From: Diplonema papillatum
Lineage: Eukaryota > Euglenozoa > Diplonemea > Diplonemida > Diplonemidae
DNA: 64,000 nucleotides
Direction: 5' to 3'
Assembly: GCA_030068145.1 (NCBI GenBank)
Contig: JAPJBO010000032.1
Coordinates: 248,001 to 312,000, forward strand
Shown here: positions 33,491-44,114 of the stretch, one piece after another
Numbering within the stretch: position 1 is the stretch's first letter
How the letters are laid out: each line of letters starts with the position of its first letter
Program-made: the position numbers and the translations under genes
Notes under the pieces: model-generated
Told to the model about the DNA's origin: nothing
Database searches by the model: none
The model's input: only the letters and a program-made list of their open reading frames with translations

Positions 33491-34700
33491 AGTTGCCGAA
33501 TACACCCGCTCCCTCCGTCTGCTGGCGGTCACGCTGAAACCTACGCTGTCTCCGGGCGCGATATGGGAGAAAACGGGTAGCCGCTGGTGTTCAGGTTTCA
33601 AACCTATGCTGTCTACGGAGTACGAGACGGAAAGTACGCACCGGTACTTAACCCAGCGCTGCAAACCGTCGTTGCATTGTGTTTCCGAAGCTTCATGCAT
33701 TTCACTTTGTGACAGTGGGCACCGGCTCTTCAAGTGCAGGACTTCTGGCTCGGACTCGCTTCGCATTGCGGTGTCGGTCACGTTCGTCTCCGGCTCCCGC
33801 CGCGCAGTGTCGGGGAGCCGCGGAAACTAGCTTTGCAGCTCGTTGTCGAGCACACGCTCATCACCTATCCTCGAAGCTGAGCCGGTCCGTCCCTATCTCT
33901 TGAAACTGCATCGAAGTGCCTGCCGCTGTTTATCACAGTTTATCACGGTCCGCCACGGTCTATCAGGTCCATCCCTAGTCCCTAGAGCTGCATCGAATTG
34001 CCCGGTGCTGTATTATTCGGTCTATCACGGTCTATCAAGAGGGAATGGACTGGCCCAGAAGCTCACAAGGAGCTTCTGCTATGCAGATCATCTGGATGGT
34101 AACCCGTCTCTCTGCCGTTCTCTGACGTCATCCGTCCAAGAGCGGAGTCGCTCGTTTCAGTGCGGGCTGCCCCCGTATTGAGGGCTACATGAAAGCACCG
34201 GTTCGTCACATTCGGAACGTCACAGCACACTCTTTCATCTATGCACCTCGTCATGGTCGCACTCTCGCCTCGGGGTCGAACCATCGCCCACACTTTCATT
34301 TTCATCATCTGCGCTGTTCGCCAGCGGAGGCCTTCTCACTCCCTTCCGTTTGGCCGCAGTTACTGTGTATGAGGTCGGGGCACCAGGTGCATCGCGTCGC
34401 GTGGAGCTGCCAACAAAACGAGGGCGAAGAATGTTTTCTACGACCAGACACGGAGGGGTCTGTCATAATATTGTTTATCAGCTTGAAAAAACAGTGACCG
34501 TGCAGCCGCTGTGAGGGCCGGGAGGGGTGAGCGCTTTCCTGCCTTCCCAGCCACCTTGCCTCTCACCCCGTCTTCGGCTCTTGGGTGTTGTTGTTGTTTT
34601 TTTTCCCCTCCTTTTCTTCTTGAAAGTATGCGAATCCTGCAGGGAATTGTTGATTAGACCTCTTGATCTTGTGCTGACCACGATTTGGGGAGTCGGGAGA
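33491..34700. other. Unassigned sequence with TCTATCACGG repeat
   Basis: No gene is supported. At 33900-34050 there is a TCTATCACGG block preceded by CTGCATCGAA.TGCC, related to those at 3815 and 56125. Confidence 0.5.
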
Positions 34701-34760
34701 ACCTAACATAGCCTAAAGCAAGACCGACCCCGTTCGTGAGAAAAAGCGCCGAATAATAAG

Positions 34761-34957
34761 CATTTATTCGGCAAGATAATTTCCGTTTATTTTGCCGAGG
34801 TGTCGGTTTTAGTCCCGAGGGAGGCCCGAGGGGGGGTTTGCAGCCCCGAGCCACGAGCGGAGCGAGTGGCGAGGGGTTGCAAACCCCCCCGAGGGCCTCC
34901 CGAGGGACTAAAACCGACACCGAGGCAAAATTGGCGGAAATTATTGCCGAATAAATG
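34761..34957. mobile_element. Foldback (MITE-like) element
   Basis: The whole 197 bp is an imperfect palindrome. The left arm CATTTATTCGGCAA, TGTCGGTTTTAGTCCCGAGG and GGGGGGGTTTGCA is mirrored by TGCAAACCCCCCC, GAGGGACTAAAACCGACA and TTGCCGAATAAATG. The central loop (GAGCCACGAGCGGAGCGAGTGG) is itself self-complementary. GC-rich centre and AT-rich ends suggest a foldback element; a long RNA hairpin would form if it were transcribed. Confidence 0.85.
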
Positions 34958-35429
34958 ATTTTATTGGGAAAACTAAATTCCCGAGGGTGGAAACAAAACA
35001 TCGTTGCTTGGACGGCGTGAAATTTTGATAAGTCGCGGGGAGTTGATGTGGTGTTAGTTTGCAACGCGAGTGCTCGGCCGCTTGCACATGCACAGCAGGC
35101 GATCAGCAGATGAACTCAGACAGCTGGAATCCAGTGTGCTCAGGCAGACCCACAGATGTTCTTGCAACGAGACTCAAGCACACTGAATTGGTACAAGTTT
35201 TCTACGCACTTGGACCTGGAATTCAGCATGGGTGAGTTCGCTGGCGGTGAACTTCATCTGACACTTACTGGGCTGGAGCGTTCACGGGAGGGGTTTTCTT
35301 CACAGGCCTTTGAGCACCGAGGATGAGACACCAATGAATTCGGCTCAAAACGAGCTCAAAACACGCGATTTCACTCACCACAGGGAAAAAAAAAATTTTG
35401 CGAGGGGTCTCCCCTACAGATTTCTCTGT

Positions 35430-35690
35430 ATAACCCCCACGCAAAAATAAACGTTTTTTTTTTTCGCGATACAAAATAAATTTCGTTTATTTTTTTCACC
35501 TGAAAATGGCTGGCGGCACAAAATAAATGCTGCCACACGAAATAAATTCCAAAAATAAAGTTTATTTTTCCGGCCTGCGTAAACACAATGGAATCCTGCC
35601 AAAAATAAACGAAATTTATTGTCACGCTCCGCAAGCCATTTCCACCAGAGGGAATTTATTTTTCCCAATAAAAACAGCAGACTCACGCAT
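35430..35690. repeat. Cluster of AAAATAAACG / AAATTTATT words
   Basis: At least nine AAATAAA-type words on both strands in 260 bp, several as short palindromes (ATAAATTTCGTTTATTT, AACGAAATTTATT). The cluster ends about 240 bp before the hydroxylase start codon. It may be nested short insertions or part of that gene's upstream region; the sequence does not decide. Confidence 0.55.
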
Positions 35691-35927
35691 ACTGGCGGAA
35701 GAGCAGCAGCTGCCCAGTGGGGCAGACAACGTCGCTCCGCGGACTGGCTCCACGTTGCCATTCGCGGAAGGCTTCAAACTGTTGTCGTTGTGGGTCTCGT
35801 TTTTGAAGTTTTGCGACGCGTCCACGCAGCCATCAGCCTCAAAAACCAGGAAAAAGGAAAATAATCACTGGGACAATCATCATCGCCGTGAAGCCAACAG
35901 GTCAGTCCACACGACGACCGAAGTTAG

Positions 35928-36860
35928 ATGGCGCAACCCATGGTGCCCCCCGTGGTGTCTGCGCCGCCCAAGCGCAAAGCCGGGTTTGTCAATGAAGCCC
36001 TCGTCCCGTGGATCCTCGAAAACGGCACGATCGTTGGCCTGCTGCTGCTCCGTTACGTCTTGGTGCCTTACAAAGCGGAGCAAAACAATTTCGTGGAACG
36101 GCTCTACGTCGGCATCGTGGAAGGCCTTGTCACCGTGATGCTCTCGCTGTACGCCCAAGAGTTCTTCGCGAGTGTAGTGTACCGCGGGATACCCTACTTC
36201 TCCCAGAAGCCGTACCAGAACAAGCCGAGCCTGGGCCAAGCCATCGTCGGCTATCTGAAGGCGATGCTCCCCTCGCAGTTCTGCTCTGCCCTTCTCATCT
36301 GGCTGTTGCTCGTGACCGTTCCTGCGGAACGATACACGTCGCACCGGGACTTCTCCTTCGCTATGGTAGACGTGCCCTTGTTTTTGTTAAAGTTGGCGGT
36401 CATGCGGCTAGTCACCGACGTCGCCTTCTACGCTCTGCACCGCTTCATCCACACCAAGTACCTGTTTTGGGTCCACAAGCAGCACCACGAGCACAAAACC
36501 TGCCACATGGTCGGGACCAACTTGAACTTCCACTTTTTCGACCTGTTCCTAGAGGGGTTCGTGCCCGCGTTCACCGCCCTGGTGGCCCTGCAGCTTATCG
36601 GCCTCGAAGCCGGCGAGGTCGAGAGGAGCCTGATGGTTGCGTACATGGTGTGGTTCTCCGCCGGCGGCCACTCCGGCAAGCCGCTGCCGACGCTCAACTA
36701 CTTCCCCCCGTTGTCGATCGTGACCCGGACCTTCGGTCTGGACGACAACACAGTCATCTTCCACGACAACCACCACCTCATCGACGGCTGCAACTACGGC
36801 GTCTCGCAGTGGTGCGACATGCTCGCTGGCACCAGGAACGTGCAGTACTACCTGCGATGA
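35928..36860 (+). CDS. Fatty acid hydroxylase / sterol desaturase family protein
   Basis: A single-exon gene of 310 residues with the three histidine clusters that bind the di-iron centre: HRFIH (171-175), HKQHH (183-187) and HDNHH (279-283). This fits the family pattern of HX3H, HX2HH and HX2HH. Four or so hydrophobic segments (about 32-50, 62-80, 116-132, 148-168) and another pair near 205-240 place it in a membrane, most likely the ER. Family members use oxygen to hydroxylate or desaturate sterols, fatty acids or sphingoid bases; the motifs do not tell which substrate. The start context AAGTTAGATGG is good and the length is normal for the family. No intron was needed. It stands alone, between AT-rich repeats and a repeat-rich region. 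Confidence 0.92.
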   Translation: MAQPMVPPVVSAPPKRKAGFVNEALVPWILENGTIVGLLLLRYVLVPYKAEQNNFVERLYVGIVEGLVTVMLSLYAQEFFASVVYRGIPYFSQKPYQNKPSLGQAIVGYLKAMLPSQFCSALLIWLLLVTVPAERYTSHRDFSFAMVDVPLFLLKLAVMRLVTDVAFYALHRFIHTKYLFWVHKQHHEHKTCHMVGTNLNFHFFDLFLEGFVPAFTALVALQLIGLEAGEVERSLMVAYMVWFSAGGHSGKPLPTLNYFPPLSIVTRTFGLDDNTVIFHDNHHLIDGCNYGVSQWCDMLAGTRNVQYYLR

Positions 36861-36899
36861 AAACGAGAAGCGTGCAAAAAATGCTCGGACACGTTTTCA

Positions 36900-37479
36900 A
36901 CTAGCGCGGCTAGCGCACCCGGGGTGGAGTGCGCCCCACACACAGATTATCCGTGGTCGGCCTGCTGAATACCACCACCTGCCAATTGATAGTGTAGGTG
37001 CGATGCACTCGTCAACCGTTGCAAGACATACTCTTTGCCTATCTTGCCCTGCAACATGTTGCGCTCGCTTCAGTTCGTTTGTACTCTTTCGCAATGAGGG
37101 GCTGCGCGGATGGCTGCACAACGCGGCCTTCAAATCGCCGCCACCCGCACACTACTATCTCTGATGGTTGCTGCTTGAAGCAAGAGGTCATCGACAGTTG
37201 CCCGGTTCCTTGGGAGCCTGAGCGGCTGCGAAAGGGGTCGTGGCCTCGACTTGAACATTAGTCCACCTCCAGTACTGTAGCTGACACACTCTACTTTCCG
37301 CGTGTCCTGTTGCCCTCTAGCGAAAGCATGTCGACACCGGGCAAAGGAGGGTCGACATAGACGTCAAGCTCCCTGCTTTGAGAACCTTGCTTCCATTGAA
37401 AACGTGTCGTGATGGCACCTCGTCCGTCAAACACAAACCAGGGACTGGCTCCTGCACTTCAGCTGTTCTGTCGTGTCTT
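36900..37479. other. Unassigned intergenic sequence
   Basis: I see no gene, and no repeat with a partner in this window. Confidence 0.4.
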
Positions 37480-37925
37480 CTGAGACCCCTTGAGAGACCA
37501 CCGATGTTACTGTGAACAAACCACCGTGCCCAAAGCAGGCGTTCGCCGTGAATGATAAAGCATGGAATAACAAGGGATCGATTCTCTCGACTCTTTTTGT
37601 TGGTCTCTTAACCCGAGAAGGGATAATCAAAACGAAGTTCTTAACGGCTCTCTTTTGAGTTTCGTCTAAGGCCTCGTTGCGCGGGATCAATAGGGACTGC
37701 TGGGGTCTACGAACTCCTACGTCAGAGGTGAAATTCTTAGTTCGTAGGAAGACGAACTTCTGCGAAAGCATTCAACAAGAATGTCTTCATTAATCAAGAA
37801 CGAGAGCGTGGGGATGATCAGATACCGCCGTAGTCCACTGCTGTAAACGATGCCGTCTCAGGATCGAGGGAAGTCATTTTGGCTCCCACGGCACTCCCCG
37901 AACGAGAAATCAAAGATTATGGGTG
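37480..37925 (+). rRNA. 18S (SSU) rRNA fragment, divergent
   Basis: Conserved nuclear SSU blocks occur in order: CCCAAAGCAGGCG, AAGCATGGAATAAC, TTTGTTGGT, CAGAGGTGAAATTCTTAG, AGACGAACTTCTGCGAAAGC, TTCATTAATCAAGAACGAG, GATCAGATACCG, TAAACGATGCCG and GAGAAATCAAAG. They correspond to the region from late V4 to the start of the 3' half. Sequence between blocks is divergent, and the segment before GATCAGATACC is a few bases shorter than usual. The match stops on both sides; the expected next block (GAAACTTAAAGGAATTGACG) is absent. It is therefore a partial copy: a pseudogene, an insertion of foreign or organellar/nucleomorph rDNA, or part of a fragmented rRNA. Confidence 0.8.
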
Positions 37926-38086
37926 GCAGATCTTCGTGGAGCAACACGGTTGGAAGCTCTCGGTCGTATGTTGCTTTTTGGCTGGTTTCTCAGCTCGAGA
38001 AGGACTGTCTTTTGACCGTATTGTTATTATCAGTACAGCTCGTGGCCAATCATACCCCCCCCCCTCGGAATTACCTCTTTTTGGAT

Positions 38087-38690
38087 CAACGTGCGCGCGG
38101 TAAAGACCGGCGCCCAGCGAGACTAGAGGCAGCAGTTAAAGTTCGGGCAGCTAAGTTCTGGTGAAGCAACGTTCTGGTGAAGCAAAGTTCGGGTGAAGCA
38201 AAGTTCTGGTGAAGCAACGTTCTGGTGAAGCAAAGTTCTGGTGAAGCAAAGTTCTGGTGAAGCAACGTTCTGGTGAAGCAACGTTCTGGTGAAGCAAAGT
38301 TCGGGCGAAGCAAAGCAAAGTTCGGGCGATGCTAAGTTCTGTGAAGCAAAGTTCGGGTGAAGCATAGTTCTGGTGAAGCAAAGTTCGGGTGAAGCAAAGT
38401 TCTGGTGAAGCAACGTTCTGGTGAAGCAACGTTCTGGTGAAGCAAAGTTCTGGTGAAGCAAAGTTCTGGTGAAGCAACGTTCTGGTGAAGCAACGTTCTG
38501 GTGAAGCAAAGTTCGGGCGAAGCAAAGCAAAGTTCGGGCGATGCTAAGTTCTGTGAAGCAAAGTTCGGGACAAGCTAATTTCGGGAAGCTAAGTTCTTCG
38601 GGCGATGCTTGCGTTGCTAAGTTCGATGAAGCTCAGTTCTGTAGGCAGTTCTAAGTAAGCACTCTTGATGCTGAGTTCGGGCATTCTTAA
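38087..38690 (+). repeat. Header-plus-minisatellite repeat, copy 2
   Basis: The header (CAACGTGCGCGCGGTAAAGA, CCGGCGCCCAGCGAGACTAG, AGGCAGCAGTTAAAGTTCGG) is followed by more than 25 units of a 16-bp repeat, mostly GAAGCAAAGTTCTGGT. This array is the most homogeneous of the three. The reverse strand stays open through it and would encode a 16-residue peptide repeat (LLHQNFASPELCFTRT); I take that as a by-product. Confidence 0.92.
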
Positions 38691-38761
38691 AATCTCTCTG
38701 CTTCGAGCTTGGCGAAGACCAGCAAGAAGCGAAACCCAATTCTGAACCAAAAAGAAGGTCC

Positions 38762-38836
38762 TCCGTGGGGTTCGAACCCCTCACGCCCAGAAGTCTTGCG
38801 CCCCGTTCACTCTGCCATCGCGACGCCCGTAGGCAA
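38762..38836 (-). repeat. tRNA-like sequence (Lys-like, degenerate)
   Basis: On the reverse strand the order GATGGCAGAGTGAACGG, GCGCAAGACT, GTGAGGGGTTCGAACCCCAC resembles a tRNA from D-arm to T-arm, with a perfect B-box type T-arm (GGTTCGAACCC). The acceptor stem does not pair and the anticodon arm is broken, so it is not a working tRNA. It may be the head of a tRNA-derived SINE or a tRNA pseudogene. Confidence 0.6.
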
Positions 38837-38938
38837 CCGGTTTCACAGGGCCGGGTTTACTGTCGAGTTGGTATTGAAATAAGAAAAATGGAAACGAGGA
38901 GGAATTCGATTGTCGGGGCTTCCTGCAAATTGATCCCC

Positions 38939-39560
38939 CCCATGATGTCCTTACCGGGTAGGTCAGGTGGAGCGAGCCTGAGTCATTGCTGTCATACCCG
39001 GATCACCCCCATGATGTCCTTACCGGGTAGGTCAGGTGGAGCGAGCCTGAGTCATTGCTGTCATACCCGGATCACCCCCATGATGTCCTTACCGGGTAGG
39101 TCAGGTGGAGCGAGCCTGAGTCATTGCTGTCATACCCGGATCACCCCCATGATGTCCTTACCGGGTAGGTCAGGTGGAGCGAGCCTGAGTCATTGCTGTC
39201 ATACCCGGATCACCCCCATGATGTCCTTACCGGGTAGGTCAGGTGGAGCGAGCCTGAGTCATTGCTGTCATACCCGGATCACCCCCATGATGTCCTTACC
39301 GGGTAGGTCAGGTGGAGCGAGCCTGAGTCATTGCTGTCATACCCGGATCACCCCCATGATGTCCTTACCGGGTAGGTCAGGTGGAGCGAGCCTGAGTCAT
39401 TGCTGTCATACCCGGATCACCCCCATGATGTCCTTACCGGGTAGGTCAGGTGGAGCGAGCCTGAGTCATTGCTGTCATACCCGGATCACCCCCATGATGT
39501 CCTTACCGGGTAGGTCAGGTGGAGCGAGCCTGAGTCATTGCTGTCATACCCGGATCACCC
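38939..39560. repeat. Nine perfect 69-bp tandem repeats
   Basis: Nine units of 69 bp (landmark CATGATGTCCTTACCGGG at 38941, then every 69 bp up to 39493) with no difference that I can see. Because 69 is 3x23, the plus strand stays open (23-residue unit containing SLPGRSGGASLSHCC). Identity of all units suggests very recent expansion or ongoing homogenisation. Confidence 0.97.
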
Positions 39561-41099
39561 CAGACCAACCCGGACTGGGCCCGGTTCAAGGTCAAATGCT
39601 GGTGAAACCCCCACAGGGAGCTCCACAACGCCCAAATTTACAAAGTCTTCCGAAACATGCCACAAGAAAATCATAGTGGAAGCTGCGACAACCGAGGTGA
39701 AGCGGCTCTTGAAGAAGATTGCGAACAGAGCCAAGTCTAGAATTGCTACAAGCGGGTCCCAAATCTGAAGGAAAAATAGACCAGAGATCATAGTTGGCAA
39801 GCAAAGCAAAGTAAAGCAAAGTTGGTGAAAAGCACAGTCGATTTGCTTCAGATTTGCTTCAGATTCGCTTAAATGCTTAATTCTGCTTCAATTTGCTTAA
39901 ATTTGCTCAAGCAAAGTTGAAGCAAATTAAGCAGAGTTCGGCAGAAGAATGGTGAATCCAGCGTTGCATGCGGGCACTGTTCTTCATAGCGAACGGGACA
40001 TTCTGCAGGGAAGTACCCCTTTCGTCCAATGTTCGCGCGTGGCCGAAATAGTAGACCACAATCTCATCCCCTTGTACCTTGAGTCCCTTCAGTAGAGTCA
40101 TGTTGTCGCGCAAACCACGAACAAATGCCAATGCGTCATCTTTGCTGTTTTGTCCCCAGCGTCGTTTTTCGAACCGTTTGCCTTGCCTCCCGCTTCGCCG
40201 CAGTCTCTGGTTGCTCGCTCTGCTCTTTCCAACGCTATTCGTGGATTAGAAGGTCGGTATTTTAATTTCCCTTGCACAATGCCGGACGCTAGCGTCTGTC
40301 AAGAGCATGCGTGACACAGCCGTGTCTTGGGACCACAAAGAGACCATGTGTGTTACAGTCGTTGTAGCAAGGGGTTTCATCCGACACTCGGATGAGGTTC
40401 GTTACTTCACCGCCGTAGGCTGTTCCCTGCCTGAAGGTCTGGTTGGCTGTCCTTGGGTTGCCCGTGTCGGTGTTGAACTCTTTCTTCAATAGCACGGCTC
40501 AGCGTCCCTGCGCTCATTTTGCGGTTCTTCTCTCTTGTCTGACTCCTTGCTTCCACCGGGCCTACGGGTAGACGAAACCTGCCGTTCAGTGTCGCAGCTT
40601 TGCGAAGCCCTGCCTGCGGTACGGCTCGCGCCTTGTCACCGGCCTTACTTGTCGTCTGCTCTTGTATGGCGGCCTCGTAGGTGCACATCGACTTCGAACG
40701 CCTGCTGGCTCGGTGTGGCCTCTTGTTGAGACCGGCCATGTTCCCACCTCGTTGACATGCATCTACTGCCCTGTTCTTTGAACATGACCCGAGTGCCCTT
40801 GTTCATGTCTAACGCCCCCTGCCCTCATAGACCCAAGGTCCGCGAGAGTCAGAACCTTGATCACCTCGAGTCGTTCTTCAGCTCTTCTGGTGTCATGTTG
40901 GGGGTTTCGATTGTCCTTCTCCTTCTGTTCCGGGAACATGGAATGGGAAACGGCTCCATCCAAGTTCCATTATGATTTTCTGTAGCGCTTTTCCCGAGTA
41001 TAAATTCGGAAATTCTGGCGTTGTGGAGTACCGCCTGGGGGGGTTTGTCAGCATTTGACCTTGAACCGGGCCCAGTCCGGGTTGGTCTGGGGTGATCCG
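39550..41099. mobile_element. Segment bounded by ~95-bp inverted repeats
   Basis: 39550-39645 is the reverse complement of 40999-41099, including an unbroken match of about 50 bp (CAGACCAACCCGGACTGGGC and beyond) and a weaker part around GCGTTGTGGAG. Outside the right arm a short tandem repeat, GATCCGGGTTGGTCCGGGCT, follows. The 1.35-kb interior holds a copy of the GACGCTAGCGTC-type repeat and no intact ORF. Confidence 0.75.
40285..40730 (+). repeat. GACGCTAGCGTC-type dispersed repeat, copy 1
   Basis: Shares with the copies at 43690-43945, 51865-52330 and 54640-55080 a short palindromic word (GACGCTAGCGTC or a variant). That is followed by CAGTCGTTG, ATGAGCTTCGTTACTTCACC, TTGGCTGTC..GG and a run of CTTCTTCG / GCTTCCA..GGGCCTAC sequences. 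Non-coding, class unknown. Confidence 0.65.
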
Positions 41100-41584
41100 G
41101 GTTGGTCCGGGCTGATCCGGGTTTGGTCCGGGCTGATCCGGGTTAGGTCCAGGTCATCTAAACACCGGGGCGGAGCCGGGACTGCGTTGCACGATAGCCG
41201 TGCAGGGCGACAACTGAGGCGAAGCGGTTCTTGGAGGAGATAAAAACAAGTCAACGGGTGCACTGTGCCGATTGTGCCGAATAAATGTGCCGGCACTCGT
41301 GCCGGCACGATTTCCGGCACACCGGCACAACCAAGCTCCATAGAAAAATGGGACCTAAATTACACCACCTCCATACCATGAATGTACCTAAAAGTGGGGT
41401 CAACACATTATGAAGGTCCAGTTTTCACAATTTTCATGAAATTTGGGGGGGCGGGTGACTCAATATGCACGCAGCCCCACCATGTAGCGCATGCAGTGCC
41501 TCTGCATTGTGGCGAGCACGGGTGGGCTCCACCCAGTAGGACATTCCCAACATTGTAAACCTCTGAGCAATGCAAACAAGACAA

Positions 41585-41665
41585 GAAGTGGCCACCGGCT
41601 ACTGGTGGCTGCTGGTGGCCAATGGTGGCTACTCGTGGCTGCCGGCGGCTGGTGGTTAATGGTGG
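41585..41665. repeat. GGTGGCT-type short tandem repeat
   Basis: Degenerate repetition of TGGTGGCTACTGG and TGGTGGCTGCTGG words. Confidence 0.7.
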
Positions 41666-41699
41666 GGCCCAGCTGAAGGAGCGCGCAATGGAAACCCGA

Positions 41700-43000
41700 C
41701 CCGCGGAACCGGTCACGCTTCCCCCTGTTACCCGTTACCCGTGGCCTTATTTTTATGCATGAGAGAAAATTGTGACGAAAAAGAGGTGTTTCGTTAGCGT
41801 GGCATGCCCTCGAGGACCGTCGTGGGTGCGCTTGACCCTGATCGGAGTCTAGGCTATGTTTGTGGACGGCAACGTCGCTCGGGTTCTGCCTGCGCTACGA
41901 CTTGCTCCGTGGTTTCGAGCGGCACTGCGCCTTGTTCGTCGTGCTTTTGCTCGTGCTGAACTCGTTGCCATATTGGCGTTCATTATGCGACGTACCTTTG
42001 CAACGACGTGCTGAGTGCACTCACGAGCTGTTCCGGCTCCGAGTTGGGGAAGGGACGAGAGGTGATTGACAGAGTTGTTGGTTGTTCGGGACTCGACGAC
42101 GGGAGGTGCCCGCGAGGGGATGGACAACAACCAAGTGCTGGCACTGACTACTTCCCTTTAGGGCCTTCCAGCCGGGTTCGAGTGAAGAAAACGCTACGGA
42201 GACTTGGACCCAAAAACACTACAAAAAACACCACAAAAAACTCTAAAAATTAACTCTAAAATAGTACTGCCGGGCTTCGCCCGCGGACCCCCAAAAAGTG
42301 GGTTGGCTCGACAGAGCTATTAGCATACCTCTGGTCTCGGATAATGGATATGCTGTCCTCAGGGGGGGGAGTAATTGACCACGAACCTTACTGATTACCA
42401 CATTTTTTGCGAAGAGGATAGACGCATGCAGTATCTTCCTGGAATCCAGCCGTGTCTTTCAACAAGGCACGCCGAACGCCACATCTTGTGATCGTTTTGC
42501 TGGACGCGCGGGTGTAAATGATGTTTCACCTAGAACTAGGAGCTTGACTCGACTGCCTATTGCATTTGAGTGGCAGCTGCTGGACTTCACCGCGTGCTTT
42601 CTCCAACGCTTTATTCGTTGCAATCAATGAAGAGGAAACTTCTCGTGAAACAGCCTTTCTCGCTGAGGCACCCGTGGCAGAGCCACCACCCCACACCAAG
42701 AAAAAGTCGGTTGACTGTCGGCGACACAAAGAGAATCAGGTCCGTTCTTCGTTCCGGAAACATCTCAATTCTCAATTATTCTTCGATCCTTTGGTTACTT
42801 GCGGCTGTGTCGCCCCATCAGGCCTTTCCCCCTCTGTTTCCAGGCATACAAAATTCTCGCTGAGTTGCCTATCGTGCAAAGGGCTGAAAAGAAAGACTTG
42901 GACAGACTTTTTGTGGTGGGTCAAAGGTTACAGTGATGCAGAATCCCGGTTCTATGGACAGGCTGACGCGGAGACTGAAAAACCGCAGTTTTCATGCGAA
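41700..43000. other. Unassigned sequence
   Basis: I see no supported gene. Short frames near 42560-43054 overlap each other. The words AAAAAGTCGGTTGACTGTCG near 42704 distantly resemble part of the sulfotransferase leader. Confidence 0.4.
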
Positions 43001-43002
43001 TT

Positions 43003-43110
43003 TCATACTTCGCAGTCGGTCTCCGAGTCAGAAAAAAGTCAGACGGCCGTCTGACTCGGACCGAGTCGGGAAAAAGTACGGAAAAAGTACGAAGAAGTCA
43101 GACGAGCCGT
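43003..43110. repeat. Palindrome-rich repeat shared with 29822-29925
   Basis: CATACTTCGCAGTCGGTCT, GAGTCAGAAAAAAGTCAGAC and GGCCGTCTGACTCGG recur with the same order. Then GGAAAAAGTACGGAAAAAGT, a short direct repeat, follows. Confidence 0.75.
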
Positions 43111-43417
43111 CCGTTGATTTTTGTGCGTTATTTCCGGTTGTTTTTCTGGGTTCACGTGGGTGATGAACGAAGAGGTGACCCGCGGTGCACATCCATTGCG
43201 CTGTTCTCATCCAGAGTCCACATCCGGGCCTAGGCCCAGTGGAGTGGGTGGCCACAAAACTCTTGGCATGGGATGGGCTGAAACCTCGAGAAAGTGAATA
43301 GGAAAAACCCGGGCAATGTGACTGGAACGGACAAACTCGAAAAAGGTACTGGGGGTCTCGAGCCCGCTTTTACAACTTTTTCCGCCACATTTCCCGGAAG
43401 CACGAAGTCACGAACTG

Positions 43418-43687
43418 CGCAGAATGAGAGACCCGGGCTAAGTAGCTTGGAACTAGTGTGATGGACGTTTCTTCGGAGGGGCTCACGCACTCAAAGATCG
43501 ACTTATACGCAGAATGAGAGACCCGGGCTAAGTAGCTTGGAACTAGTGTGATGGACCTTTCTTCGGAGGGGCTCACGCACTCAAAGATCGACTTATACGC
43601 AGAATGAGAGACCCGGGCGAAGTAGCTTGGAACTAGTGTGATGGACGTTTCTTCGGAGGGGCTCACGCACTCAAAGATCGACTTATA
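43418..43687. repeat. Three 90-bp tandem repeats
   Basis: Three units of 90 bp (landmark CGCAGAATGAGAGACCCGGG, spaced 90 bp), differing at two or three positions, then a partial fourth. Ninety is divisible by three, so the reverse strand stays open. Confidence 0.95.
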
Positions 43688-43945
43688 CGCAGAATGAGCG
43701 CAAGACGAGCACAAGGGCAGACCAGGACGTTGGGACCGTGCGAAGTCGAAGAAGGAGTCCAAAAGCGAAGCAACAACGCGGAAACGCAATCCGAAGGCAG
43801 CCAAGCAGACCTCCCAGGGCAGGGGGAACCTGCGGCGATGAACGAAGCTCATCCGAGTCCCCTTGTCAATACCACCCAACGACTGCGACGCGCGTGCGAA
43901 ATGTCGGACGCTAACGTCTGTCAAGAGCACGTGACTCAGCCGTGT
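43688..43945 (-). repeat. GACGCTAGCGTC-type dispersed repeat, copy 2
   Basis: On the reverse strand it reads GACGTTAGCGTC, GCAGTCGTTGGGTGGTATTG, ACAAGGGGACTCGGATGAGC and GGGAGGTCTGCTTGGCTG, matching the 51865 copy in order. The 90-bp array begins where the match ends. Confidence 0.7.
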
Positions 43946-44114
43946 TTTAAAGGTGAGATGAGAGGCATCGGCTCACTCTGTCAAAGGACCACACCACTTG
44001 TGTTTACCCTGTGTCATTTTCAGGTAAGGAATTCTGATCAACCATCAAACCATGCTGTCTACGTCTTTATAGCCTGCACAATACATTGAAGGACAACCCG
44101 CAAGATTATTTAAC

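Noticed and set aside
38087-38530. Reverse frames over the 16-bp array as a repeat protein
   Set aside because: Two overlapping frames are open together, as expected of a simple repeat rather than of a gene.
38762-38836. Functional tRNA-Lys on the reverse strand
   Set aside because: The T-arm is good, but the acceptor stem does not pair and the anticodon arm is incomplete.
39010-39560. CRISPR array
   Set aside because: The repeats are directly adjacent without unique spacers, and the genome is eukaryotic; it is a minisatellite.
38765-39676. 303-codon open frame over the 69-bp array
   Set aside because: Open because the unit is a multiple of three and lacks stops; there is no conserved start outside the array.
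43370-43930. 186-codon reverse frame
   Set aside because: Made of the 90-bp array and a dispersed repeat.
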